Source: Halisarca cf. caerulea (lineage: Eukaryota > Porifera > Demospongiae > Chondrillida > Halisarcidae). From it: 52,500 nucleotides of DNA. The position numbers and the translations under genes were made by a program. Of the stretch, positions 1 through 10,324 are shown piece after piece (positions within the stretch are counted from its first letter, which is position 1; each line of letters starts with the position of its first letter). The notes under the pieces were generated by a model, which was given only the letters and a program-made list of their open reading frames with translations, was not told the origin of the DNA and did not search any database. Location: NCBI GenBank assembly GCA_963170055.1, contig CAUJGJ010000212.1, positions 27,501 through 80,000 on the forward strand, written 5' to 3'.

Positions 1-1797
1 GAAGACCATAAAAGAGTAACTTGAAATAATTATACTGCGTACTGTTACTGTAGTTATTAATATTGAAAAAAAAACAATGCGTCATGCTGTAGAAGATGTG
101 GTGATGTCTGTATCACTTAAACATTGCACCGTCCTGTTCAATTTTCAATGTAGGACTGTAGAAAACAGGGAAGCAAAAGACAAAAGGTAATCATTATGAG
201 ACGGTCTTTATCATCTCAAGAACAACTTTGAAATGCCCCAACATTTAAGAGTGACCACTAGGCTACGCCTAAGGGTACAATGCATTGGATTCCTATCATT
301 TATGGTAGTATACTCACTGGACAGATCGATAATAACTGGAGAAGTGACTACATATATCGCTGGAGCAATGTGAGGGTCAACAAGTTGCTACACAGTAATC
401 AAGGGTCAAGAAGGGGACCAGGTTCTATATTGTTACGCCTATTAGGCCCGGGGTTCAAAAGTATGCAGCTGCCAACTATACCTGACACCACCCTGGCATA
501 ATACATAGGATAGTAAACTGGTGATGGCTTCTTCACATGACAAGGCCCACTAAACATGTGAAAGAGTACACTAAGACAATGCAATCTCACCACTTAGTCT
601 AGCTCAAAAACAGTTGTGGCGTACAAAACAGACTACCTGTTACTGTAGCAATACTCACGCAACATACATACTAACCTCTACGTCCCCGAACACAAAGCAG
701 GGGGTTGGTAGTCTTGTGTAGCGCAGGCCGCATTCTCTCCTTCTTTATCGGGGACTGCCGTCAGTGGAAGGCGAATCATCAGTCCCTGAAATTGGCCGAG
801 TGGGAATGGGTCGGCTAAGCCAGACTACGGGGTTGACACAATACATTAGAAAATCATATGGCTGGCACACAATGTATTGTACAACATCTGTGACATAGCA
901 TATGGCACCCAGCATACATCCATTGCACAATAATATAGGGTAAAACAATGTAATTTGGGACATGGGGTGATTCGAGACAGTGGGTCAAAAGCAGCTAGTG
1001 TCAACCACAAGGTACACACATTATTTCTTGTCAGCGTTGTCTCCATGAATTGGAAGTTCAGCAGCAGCAAGTATGGCTAGACAACTTAACCATAGCAGAA
1101 GTAAAGCAGAAGTAAAGGGCGGGCCCTGTTCCGAATTACCCCGGTGTTCTAAATCACCCCGCTGTACCCTACTTAACAGCTACCCCATATCCTGACTGTA
1201 TAGGCATAGACAAGAAGGGGACGAATACAGACCACCCTCGTGAAAGACCATGTACGGCCCACTTGTCAGACCATAGACTAACTTTGCTGTCTTCGGCTAC
1301 TGTGGAATTGTTGCAAACGTCGACTGGCCATAGAAATTTCCCCTTCGGCGATACCTTTCTCTATTCGCTACAACAGGGCTGCGGCAACAGAAGAGGACGA
1401 CTCGCTTTCCATCCTCCACCAGCTCTCACGTTTACAAGACTGTCATGCGGCCAGCACGTGATTTGGGGTGATCCGTGGTCCGTGATCGGTGATCGGTGAT
1501 CCATGTTATACAACATCCCACCGAACCCCCCTTTTGGCTGACTAAAGCCTGTACAAATTAGATGGTACCATTGTTCCTAGCTGATCTTATCATGTACCTT
1601 TGGCAGACAGGCCTTATGAGCCCTTTGAAGTAGTAGTGAATTCATTGACTGATTGATCTGTCACTCAATTAATCAATGAAATCATTGTCTGTGGATAGAA
1701 CCAATCATGAATACCTTGTAAACAAGGTAAATTGTTGTGCAGTGAATGGTCATAGGCTATGATAGTCCACAGTGTAGTGGTGTAGACTAGTATAGCC
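1..1797. other. No gene recognised; repeat-derived and CpG-rich stretches
   Basis: No exon series or domain could be supported here. Positions about 1240-1500 are richer in CpG than the surroundings and end in a short tandem GTGATCG repeat (about 1470-1500), so a promoter or first exon is possible but unproven. The rest is AT-rich with scattered short frames. Confidence 0.5.
1021..1160 (+). repeat. Dispersed repeat, copy 1 (second copy near 31133)
   Basis: The stretch starting TTATTTCTTGTCAGCG matches 31133-31250 in the same order: GTTGTCT, GTGAATT/ATGAATTG, GTCCAGCAG/GTTCAGCAG, then CCTGTTCC followed by TTACCCC. The right end resembles the terminal repeat of the small element at 32446-32660. 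Confidence 0.5.
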
Positions 1798-2344
1798 ATG
1801 TCAAAGCGACCAGCTGCAGCTGGCAATAGTGATATTCTAGCATTTTGCCAGAAATCTAAGCCTTCAGGTAAGCGTGTCCTCGGCATTACAATCAGTTGTT
1901 AACTTAATTGTGCTCTTGTGATGGTGACTTTTTGCAAAATACGTCTACTAAATTCTGGTTCAAATACCATTGTGTCACCTCATTGATGAGGAGTATTGTG
2001 TGTGGAAGTCAAGATGGATCAGTAAAAAATATGAGGAAAGACCATCAAATCTCAGCATGTGCATGAAGGAGTGCAGCCCTATGACCTTTCCAAACCTTTT
2101 CACCCTCCTAAAGCTATTTTCCACCCTACCACTGAGCTCTTGCTCTTGTGAGTGATCTGCATCGGCCCTTAGAAGGCTGAACAATTACTTACGAGCATCA
2201 CAAACAGAGGAGCGATTGAGTGCTTTAGCTCTGATTAATTGTAACTACACAGAAAGGATTGACATTGACACAGTATGTAGATTATTTATCCAAAAACATC
2301 CACGAAGAATGGAATCTGCTAGGCTAAGCATGTTGTTTGATTAA
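1798..2344 (+). pseudogene. hAT-type transposase relic (N-terminal exon plus C-terminal dimerisation region)
   Basis: The C-terminal part reads in one frame from about 1970 to the TAA at 2342-2344. It has the order typical of the hAT dimerisation region: FPNLFTLLK, then a Cys-Ser-Cys-Glu block, ALRRLNNYLRA, ERLSALALIN, and near the end HPRRME. An in-frame TGA at 2153-2155 follows the Cys-Glu pair, where hAT relatives usually carry Arg; CGA to TGA is the simplest explanation. Upstream, 1798-1867 (MSKRPAAAGNSDILAFCQ, then a GTAAGC donor) looks like the N-terminal exon of such a protein. The catalytic middle is missing, so this is an internally deleted, inactive copy. I could not fix the element's ends. 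The hAT call on the C-terminus is firm; the link to the first exon is inferred. Confidence 0.72.
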
Positions 2345-3085
2345 CTTTAAAATTTGTCTTGTCTACCCTAATAGAGCATTATTAATAATTTGTGTCTTAG
2401 ACGCTATACATTTTGTATATGTAACATTATCAACATTTGAAGTAGTAGTTTTTTCAAGCAGCCCATACCCTTAATGGATGTTAGTTTTGTGTTTGGCGCA
2501 TATGCATGATTGATTTAATAATGTAAAATACATATCAACAATAATATGTTGCCATGCATACAAAGTGAAACTCAAGACCGAACACTGAAAAATGTAACCC
2601 CCCTTTTAGAAACCCTGCGTACGGGCCTGGGCTATAGTACAGGACGGAAAATCAACAGCATGGTAATAGGTATTTGTATGGTTACAATGTATGTAATCAT
2701 CTCAGCTATAATTGCAAATTTAGATAATTAAGGCTAGCTTTGATTAATTTTAGTAATACTCAATAAACAAACCACTAATGGGGTGAAACCACATCTTGGA
2801 CAAATTTAAAGTTAAATGTGTTGTACATGTTGTATGTCCAAAATGGTATAATATTGATGCACAAGTACCTCGATCAGACTCGGGGTGAAAGGAGTGCACT
2901 TCACACAAAATGTAATTATGAGGTACTGTAAGTGAGGGGGAACCCGGCAAGGCAGAAAACGCATATGATGCAATTGCAAGTAACCTAACTACAAAACAGG
3001 ACAACGAACAAGGTGTATGGTGGTATATGGTAGGGGTGGTGCATTGCCACATTGGAAAGTTGCAAGCAGCGAAGATTATATATAG
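2345..3085. other. No feature seen
   Basis: AT-rich sequence with only short chance frames; no splice-consistent exon, tandem repeat or inverted repeat was recognised. Confidence 0.4.
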
Positions 3086-3089
3086 TAGC

Positions 3090-3440
3090 TCCCAGCTATT
3101 TCAGCTTTGGTGCAGCTTCCATCCTGAGGGTTGACCTGCACTGACTGGAGTATAGCTTTGGGGGTGATGTTCTTCAGGGTACGTGGCAAGAGCATTATTG
3201 GTGAAATATCATAGGCGTCAAATCTCAATTGCATGTGAGGATCTTCAGGGCATGGCCTTGGGTGTCTAAATCAGAGGCTAATAGTGGGTACAGTGGTTTG
3301 TTCTGCTTGTTGAGCTGAGCACTGGCCAAACTGGCAACAGAGTTCCATGGCACAGTTACAGTAGCTCCTGGAGGGTGACTGATTTGCCATCAAGCAGCAT
3401 AAAATTTATTAACTGTCTGCATGATGGCTGGAGGGGGTTC
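3090..3440 (-). pseudogene. Degenerate coding relic, unrecognised family
   Basis: On the minus strand two adjacent frames read like old protein. One (upper coordinates) contains PWNSVASLASAQLNKQNKPL; the next, after a stop and frame change, contains DAYDISPIMLLPRTLKN and ends near TKAEIAG. Amino-acid texture is good but no methionine start, splice sites or known domain are visible. A decayed transposon gene is the likeliest source. The family is not recognised. Confidence 0.3.
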
Positions 3441-4391
3441 ACAAGCCCTGTAATTGGGCATATCAGAAAAAAACTTTAGATAACTTCAAGATGTTATGCT
3501 CTTTATAAATTTGGTCAATATATACAATCACAACAACTTGGTCAATACCAGGTCATGGCACCAAGTATACTCCGTCATAGTATCTAAGGCTTAAAGTCCA
3601 TCCAGTCCGCATCGAACGGTCAACCTATAGCTATATACCGCATGCAATTAAGGCCGGTGATCGCTGTGGCAGGATTGGAGAACAGCTAGCGCTTTTCTTC
3701 CTCGATTGATTTCACCACAGTTCTCTGTTCTCTTGTGATTTACTGGGTTTCCTTCCTGGAGAACACCAGAGCTGGACTATATAGAACAGGACACTGACAC
3801 CAGATTCGATCTTAGAATTCGTCCACAGAACACGGCCCCCTGATTCCGGCAAGGAGACATGCACTTAATCCTAAAGGGGGACATGGGATCCTTAGAATCT
3901 CATGTCTGAGGTGACAGCTAATCCGGGGGACACATGATCCCTCGACAACGATGTTCTCAAGGGGATGTTTCAAATATATTATCATTATAGCTTGATTGTT
4001 TTTGTCTATTTCCCCTTTAAATCCTGCATGCCTTTTGGGAAACCATATAATGTATGTTCAGATACAATCCTCCCCCCCCCCCCCCCCCCCATGCAGCCCT
4101 ACATATAGGATTTGTATACATGCAAGGATTGACCAATGACATACACTGTCAATATACTTTGCTTAGATTCTTTGTTTGACTTTTCAAGGGTCTATATAGC
4201 CAGAATTTATCTTCTACTGTGGCAAAAACTTGAACCTATAGCCAGTTTATATAGTTACATAAATTTTGTTTGTATAATCCGTGATCACGATGCTCATCAT
4301 TCAAGCAGCAACGTGACTGGTCATATGCATCTGACTCAAACTCCATTTTTAGGGGCTGCCTATAGCCCCTAAAAATATTGTTTTTATTTGC
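3441..4391. other. No gene seen; contains a 19-base poly-C tract
   Basis: A run of 19 C lies at 4072-4090. Otherwise the stretch is AT-rich with no supported exon. Confidence 0.45.
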
Positions 4392-4887
4392 ATGGACTTC
4401 CGGTGTGTAAGGCTCGTCCAATATATATATGACGTTTCAGCCAAAGAGAGCGAGGGAGAAGAGGAAGAATTCGGCTTGGAACCCTACCAATTTGAGACTG
4501 TTACTGTTGTCGACGGATCAGCGCACGATTTGAGCTCAGAAGACAATGAAAATAATTATGACAGACCCTTTCTAGAAGACGAAGAGTGGCTTACTAACAC
4601 CAATTGGTATGTATCTGTCATCGTTGTCGTCGTGCTGTATGTCAGCGTTTTTAAGCATTTGACATGCGATTTATAGGTGCAGTTGTGGGAATTGCAAGCT
4701 GATGCCAACAATCCAGGAAAGCATAATATTATGTTGCAGAACAATTGAGGATCGAGGTATATATATGTGGATAGGAAAAGAGCTGACATTGAAGACACCA
4801 CGCACTACCACCCTGGATTCAAATCAGTTTGCTTGGATTGGTGGGTGCATGCTTGAAACAACTGGCCTTGAAGTCAACCAGCACTAA
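4392..4887 (+). CDS. P2X7-type cytosolic zinc-finger domain fragment, two exons
   Basis: Exon 1 runs 4392-4606 and exon 2 from 4677, joined in phase 2 across a 70-bp GT-AG intron. The spliced product has an acidic start, then EFGLEPYQFE, then NTNWCSCGNCKLMPTIQE followed by a Cys-Cys pair. This order (acidic stretch, E-P-Y-Q-F-E, W-C-x-C-G-x-C, C-C) is that of the zinc-binding C-terminal domain of P2X7 receptors, which also occurs alone in many invertebrate and transposon-linked proteins. No P2X channel part is present. After the CC the frame continues to a TAA at 4885-4887 but no longer resembles the family; a GTATAT donor at 4757 could end the exon earlier. It faces the THAP relic, whose 3' end lies just beyond. 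Gene versus transposon fragment cannot be decided. Confidence 0.6.
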
Positions 4888-4892
4888 TTAGT

Positions 4893-5613
4893 CTATGGTT
4901 CTACACAAGAAACAAATGGACAACCACACATGCAAGTATGTTGGTTCCGGTCCAAATCGTTGGAAATCAGCCATTGCTTTAAGGTTCCATACCGGCCGTT
5001 GGTTATGTATATGTACTTGCTTGTAGGACACTGCGATACCTTGCATATCGACAGCTCATGAGGTGGTGCTGGGGCCACCTTGGATGCATGTGACATTTGT
5101 GTCACCCTCCTATCATGTGCAACCAATGCCAGGGGATTCTTGTGCTGGTGGACATTCTTGATGTGGTTGATGATAGACAGCCACTTGGCTTCAATGACCT
5201 CACCGTTGCCGTCAGGAGTGGAAGTAGCACACCAGTAAAGGTGCACGTGGTTAATGATGCTTTGCATCCATTCGCCAACACCAGAACACCCCCTTTCTTT
5301 GGTTAGTACTTTTAACTTCTTCTTGTGATGTGCTCTTATTTAGGAAACAGTGAAGGTACAGCAGTGTCCTGCAATATAAGCCTTCGAAGATTTGGGTTAA
5401 AGCCCTAATCCCAGCTGGAGTACCTCATAGCATTCTCTTTTGAAGTGCAAGCTGCACAAAACCGAATAATCAGTTGGTCCTTTCCAATCTTGTCTAGTTT
5501 TAACAACTGCTGCAGTCCACTGCTTCCTCATTTGGATGTTAGCAGGGAACTTGTGAAGGCAAACTCCTTCTGCATGAGTTATTGCACCCAACGGCTACAC
5601 AAGTATTTGACAT
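4893..5613 (-). pseudogene. THAP-domain protein relic, frameshifted
   Basis: Reading leftward from an ATG at 5613 the frame gives MSNTCVAVGCNNS, the CxxxxC start of a THAP zinc finger. A one-base frame change then leads to the body of the domain: CLHKFPA, RKQW, and the Cys/His end VLCSLHF, followed by ECYE. After a second frame change near 5400 comes NPNLRRLILQDTAVPSLFP, like the DAVPTIF stretch that closes THAP regions. A further frame (5267-4893) holds HLYWCATSTPDG, then AKW and NHI, a pattern I associate with transposon-linked THAP proteins. The pieces use three different frames, so this copy is dead. THAP domains bind DNA and occur in P-element-like transposases and host factors. Confidence 0.68.
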
Positions 5614-5738
5614 TATCTTTTCTTATGCTATCGATGAAAAGTTTCACGATGATATCAATTTGTTCTGTACAAATACGAAATCATAGGGTAATTAGTACAC
5701 TTTCTGAACATCCGTGTACTTACGTACAAAAAACCGGA

Positions 5739-5752
5739 TCATGTGACGTCAC
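5739..5752. promoter_or_regulatory. E-box/CRE-like palindromic site
   Basis: TCATGTGACGTCAC joins a CATGTGAC E-box-like core to a perfect TGACGTCA CRE core, about 130 bp upstream of the THAP relic ATG. A TGACGTCACATGAC sequence near 6657 repeats the combination in reverse order. A regulatory role is inferred from motif only. Confidence 0.3.
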
Positions 5753-6419
5753 ACCTGAGTAACCTTATGTTTTCGCCGACCATTATCGGAAGTCAAGCTG
5801 TTTTGAGGCTTCAGAGGCACATGACAAGATTTTTATTGCTAAATTCGTAATATGCACTTCATTTTATATACATTAATGAAATAAATTTTTTCATGTCAGT
5901 GGCCCTTTAAGTACGAACTAAATATTGGAAGGGCAGAATCAAAAGTTAACAATCTTTTAATTCCTTTCATATAAACCACGGGGCTATAAAAGAACATATG
6001 CTGAAGATTTCGTAGAGTGGTGCAAGATTCGAAGATCGATTTAGCAGAAGACTTCTTCATGCATGGTCAAAATCTTTGTATATAAAAAGAGGAGATCTAT
6101 ATATAGATGACAGTCCGTGCATGACTACAGAAATATATTTCTATTAAGTAAGAGGTAAAGCAAAATTTTCACCCTGCATACTTTTGATTGCTTGCTCCAT
6201 TCAAGTTATGTCTCACTAATTCTTGTCTTGTTCTAGCTGGAAAATTACAAAATGGTGCACATGACAGCCAAGGGAAAGAATTTCAAAAGTATATAATATT
6301 ATACGCTGTGGAAATTTAGATATTGATCCATGCAAAGTTCATGCTAAATTAAACCCACTTTTACTATATAGTTTAAAATCCACCAACCTAGATCTTCGCA
6401 TTTTCTGCAAACTATAATA

Positions 6420-6597
6420 CAGTGAAACCTCCATAATCCAACCCTCCATGGGACTGAAATTAGATGTCAGATTACAGAGGTTGTCGGATTATCCAGTGCT
6501 TCTTAGTACAGTCAAACATGGTGACTGTACCTCATAACGTGGTCGGATTAGAGAGAATGTTGGATTATAGAGGTGTCGGATTGCAGAGGTTCCACTG
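6420..6597. mobile_element. 178-bp MITE, CAGTGAAACCTC family, TA target
   Basis: Inverted termini CAGTGAAACCTC and GAGGTTCCACTG are flanked by TA on both sides. The paralogous site in copy B (near 13204) lacks it. A relative lies at 48064-48239. Terminal sequence and TA target suggest a Tc1/mariner-pogo (Tigger-like) source; it has no coding capacity. Confidence 0.75.
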
Positions 6598-7348
6598 TAG
6601 CTTGACCACTAGCACAACTTGACGGTGTGCTGTTGCCTACATATAGCATTGCATGTGACGTCACATGACTTTACTGAGTGAAGATGATCGACTTTCACTA
6701 CATGCAATTTCATTGAAAATCACAGTGTTAGAATTCTCTGATTTCCAGCATGAAACTTTGACATATTGTTCCGTTCTTTTGAGCCCCGCCAGTTTTGTAT
6801 CCATGCAAAGCCTATAGAGTTTCTACCCCAGCATTTTGCATTTTTATATTTTCTTACCGTGGCAGAAAAAACACGTCATGCAAAGTTTTGTGACCCTCAA
6901 TCCACATATTATTATAATCTATAAACGACTTACATACAAAGTAGATATTATGCTTAAGATATAGCATAGCGTTTTCTGTGCATCACTATTCATACACATG
7001 CCAAACAGACCGATTAATTTCGCTTCTTCAATAACAGTGGCCATTTTTATGTCCAGATCAGACATAAGATACCTGCGTATATTCATTTTGTTGTTTTATT
7101 GATTGTTGTGCAAGGAACTCGAATGTTCAAATTAATGATGGACACTGCCCTGTGCCAAGATAGATGTACCAAACGAGCAATTCAAAGTGAGCTAAAAGGG
7201 TCTATATAAGGAAGAAAATATTATTAATGTTCAAACTTTGCAGCTAGCAAAAAATTAGAGTCAATTGCTTATGACTAAAAATTAGGGTATGCTATACTTT
7301 TCGGCAAGGGCACCAAATAATAAGGGTGCCAAAAAACTAGGGAGTGTA

Positions 7349-7899
7349 CCGTATTCTCTCTAAAAATTCGTCATTCTAATTTTCGTCAGGTCTAAATCTT
7401 TGGTTTATTTGTATTCTAAACCTGTCGAATTTGCAGCCATTCTAATTTCCGTCATGTGACTCTAATCTTCGTCAGGTACCGGAAGTGATCTAATATTTCG
7501 TCATCTTCCGGCAGTACTCGCTGAATTCACTCGCAACGATCTCCGGCAACGAGTGTAGTTTGTTCTTGTGGACACAGAGTCTCACTAAGACGAACAATTG
7601 TGATATTTTATTTGTCTTTAAAGAAGGAAATACACAACGCTTGTGCTTATTTCGGCTTTCTTTGTGGATTTTTGTTTGTCCAAGTACGCAAGAGGGTCAA
7701 AATGGCGTACCTCCCATCACTAAAAGCTGGAATTACATGATTCAAGAATAGCTTTCTAAAGTTTCGTCATATTCTAATTTTCGTCTAAAAATTCTATATT
7801 TTTGTCAGGGCAAACAATTTAGGGTAATCCTATTCTATTCTAATAGAAAGACGATTTTTTTACTGCATTAGGTGTGACGAATTTTTAGAGAGAGTACGG
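7349..7899. mobile_element. 551-bp MITE, CCGTATTCTCTC family, TA target
   Basis: The left end CCGTATTCTCTCTAAAAATT is mirrored by the right end (reverse complement CCGTACTCTCTCTAAAAATT), with TA on both sides. Inside, short direct repeats of the type TCTAATTTTCGTCA recur near both ends. The copy at 20782-21347 has the same termini. No protein-coding capacity; the frame at 7560-7751 is chance. Confidence 0.85.
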
Positions 7900-8309
7900 T
7901 ATATACGGTATTATGCATTGCCAAATTGCCTTTAGATATAATAATACTACCCCCTCACTCTCCTGTTGATTTCATAAGCCTCCCCTCCCAGCCCCATGCA
8001 TTAGACAATTGCAAAAATATACAATTATAGCATTACATGTTGTAAAATAAAACTTAATAAGCAATTCAGTATACAGTGCTACTCAAATGCATATCAAAAC
8101 ATAAAATATGAAACAAAATTAAATCATAACAGTTCCACACAAGTAGCATAGCACCATGCATCTGCTACTATACATCTGCAATGTGTCTTTGTCTATAGTA
8201 CACACATCCATGCAAAGTATAGTGTAATACATACATATATATGCCAAGATCTATGCACATATATAACTGTTTAAGAATCTACAGTATGTGCAGTATATCC
8301 CTTTGAATA

Positions 8310-9716
8310 TTAAGCTTGAACAGCTGCAACTACACTCTTGGTCTTTCCTAAGCCAAGGAAGTACAGATATACAGAATTACTGATAGATATCCCATTTATT
8401 AGAGAGGTTTAGCACTACGTAAAACGTTACGTAATAAGCTTACTACGTTTCGCGCGGAAAATTAGAACGTTCTTAGTAACGGTTTTGACGTATCAAGGTA
8501 TCTTAGTACGTTGTTGCTCTACATTATTAGCCTCGTGGTGACGCTCTCTCCAATACCCCTCTAATTGCTGCTCTTCAGCCTGGCGTTCCATTTTTGATAG
8601 TAAAAGAACGTCTTCATGGGCCATTGGCCCAAATCTCCCTCAGAATCGCCAAAAACTCGCAAAAAGATCTTCGTCATCGTTCTATGTCGCTATAATGTTA
8701 CGTATGAAGTATTTGACGTTGCTAAAACGAAAAACCTACTAAATTTCGAAAGTACCTATCAGCTTACTACGTAACTTTAAATGTTATGCTAAACCTCTCT
8801 ATTTAATTACCAAAAAACTTACTTGAATTGTGAAACCTTTTTTTCTTATAAATAATGAGTGTTACAGCAACAAGTGTTGTAATTATAATGAAGATGACAC
8901 ATATTACTAGAACTATAACTGCTATTTCCACACCGCTGAGCACTGAGGAAGAGAAATATGATACAAATATATACATTGTTATACTATATGTATTTGAATT
9001 TATTACAACCATGCTTAGCCTAGCAACTTACATTTAGTTTGAGCAGTAAGAGTAAGAGGAGTGCTACGAACTCTTTGGGAACCAACTGTTACAGTCACAA
9101 GGGTCACATTAACTTCATACAGAGTTCCACGATTCAAATCAGATACAGTGATCCTTTCATCAATTATGTGAGAAGTGTCACGCTTGACATTACTAACATC
9201 AACTTCTGCCATTAATGAGTCGATAGGAAAACATCTTGCACTGAAATTTAATGCTATAATAATACTGTTTATGCTAGTCTCCATACTTAGTAGTGTGAGC
9301 TGAGTAATATTATCTAAAGGCAGAAAAACAAAGAACAAAATTTTAATGTAATGCACTATAATTTCTATTAAGTCACCATCATTAAAAAAACCTACTATCA
9401 GGAGACACATCTGCCGGATCACTGATGGCACTACCACCCAATCCTCCAAAACCATCATTTAGGACAAGAAAGCACGAAAATGTCATTGGTTCTGTAACAT
9501 TTACAATCTCCAGCCACGCTGCGTATTCTGTTCCCGGATAAATAATAAACCTTGAGTCACTAGGATTAATATTTTGTCCATTAATCTGCCATACAGGATT
9601 GGATGATATGTATTTCGGTTGTCCATTATCCAGTCGTTGTGTTAAATCATAACCACACCTCAGACGGGCACTTCTGTTCGAACACACAGTGGTATTTTCT
9701 AATTCACAAGTAATAG
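8310..9716 (-). CDS. Ig-FN3 single-pass membrane protein, copy A (5' end not found)
   Basis: Four exons on the minus strand are in phase: Ig 9716-9396, FN3 9313-9032, transmembrane 8942-8823, tail 8347-8310. The Ig exon has the Cys...Trp...Cys pattern (RLRCGYD, PVWQING, MTFSCFL). The FN3 exon ends in the family pattern ITVSDLNRGTLYEVNVT. The third exon holds one hydrophobic span followed by YKKKR, and the tail ends KTKSVVAAVQA then TAA. The cytoplasmic part is only about 20 residues with no evident signalling motif, so it may act in adhesion or with a partner. A signal-peptide exon should lie above 9716 but I could not find one; an alternative Ig acceptor lies near 9764. It is the paralogue of 14346-15325. 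Confidence 0.78.
8401..8800. mobile_element. 400-bp MITE with empty site in paralogue, ATT duplication
   Basis: Termini AGAGAGGTTTAGCA and TGCTAAACCTCTCT are inverted copies, extending with mismatches to about 40 bp. It is flanked by ATT (8398-8400 and 8801-8803). Copy B reads CCCATTTATTTAATTAC uninterrupted at the same place, so insertion and 3-bp duplication are shown directly. It sits in the last intron of the Ig-FN3 gene, lengthening it from 71 bp to 475 bp. A 3-bp duplication suggests a PIF/Harbinger-type mobiliser. Confidence 0.88.
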
Positions 9717-9859
9717 CTACAGGAATGACATGGTCAGGAAACGGCAAATATGTACTTGTAAAACCAAAGAATGCATGCACATATAATATGTACAAAGTCA
9801 CGTACACACACGTGCACGCACCCACGCACGCACGCACACACGCACACCACACAGGTACA

Positions 9860-9928
9860 CTGTATAGGCACTAATTATCGCAGGACTTTATTTTAGCGAA
9901 TGTTGCAAATGAGCCTGCAATCGCGAAA
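9860..9928. mobile_element. MITE remnant, CCGTATAGGCACTAATT family
   Basis: Matches the left end of the full element at 15620-15838, which occupies the same place in duplication copy B. Copy A is broken at 9929 by another repeat; CCAAATTAGTACTTCC after 10322 may be the other end. Confidence 0.6.
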
Positions 9929-10324
9929 GTAAGTCTAGTTACAAGACTACCCAGTCCCCACCCATCATCCCCTCTCCCCCCACACTTAAACTGCATGAGA
10001 AACACAATTCCCCCCCCCCCGAGCTCTGTGAAGAAACACGCCCGAGTCTATGCCATAACTTGTAAGAACAGGAATCTGAAGTACAAAATTAGGAGTGTCC
10101 GTGAAGTGAAACCCGCCCCGCCATCCAAAGCAATGAAAGGTTACCTGGGGAGTCTGACCCTCTCCTAATCCAAGTATCATGGGCTACAGACAATGCCTAA
10201 CTGATCGCGAGAAAGGCAGCTAACACAACGGCAATGAACTTAGTCTAATGGGACCATAACCACGCTAAAATACTTCTTCAACAGTCTAACCTTTACTTAA
10301 CTTGTGGGTCAGGTAATTGTCGGA
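9929..10324 (+). repeat. Dispersed ~400-bp repeat R, copy 1
   Basis: Nearly identical to 18997-19409: starts GTAAGTCTAGTTACAAGACT, contains a C-run, CGAGCTCTGTGAAGAAA and TAACTGATCGCGAGAAAGGC, and ends GTGGGTCAGGTAA(T/C)TGTCGGA. No terminal inverted repeats and no frame kept in both copies. Class unknown; a SINE-like or non-autonomous element is possible. Confidence 0.75.

Larger units (their letters stand above)
5905..9928. repeat. Segmental duplication, copy A
   Basis: Colinear with 12710-15640. Matching landmarks: 5910 and 12712 (TTGGAAGGGC), 6240 and 13030 (AGCTGGAAAATTACAAA), 8040 and 14085 (GTTGTAAAATAAAACTT), then all four exons of the membrane-protein gene. Copy A is longer mainly because of inserts at 6420-6597, about 7169-7976 and 8401-8800. 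Confidence 0.85.
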
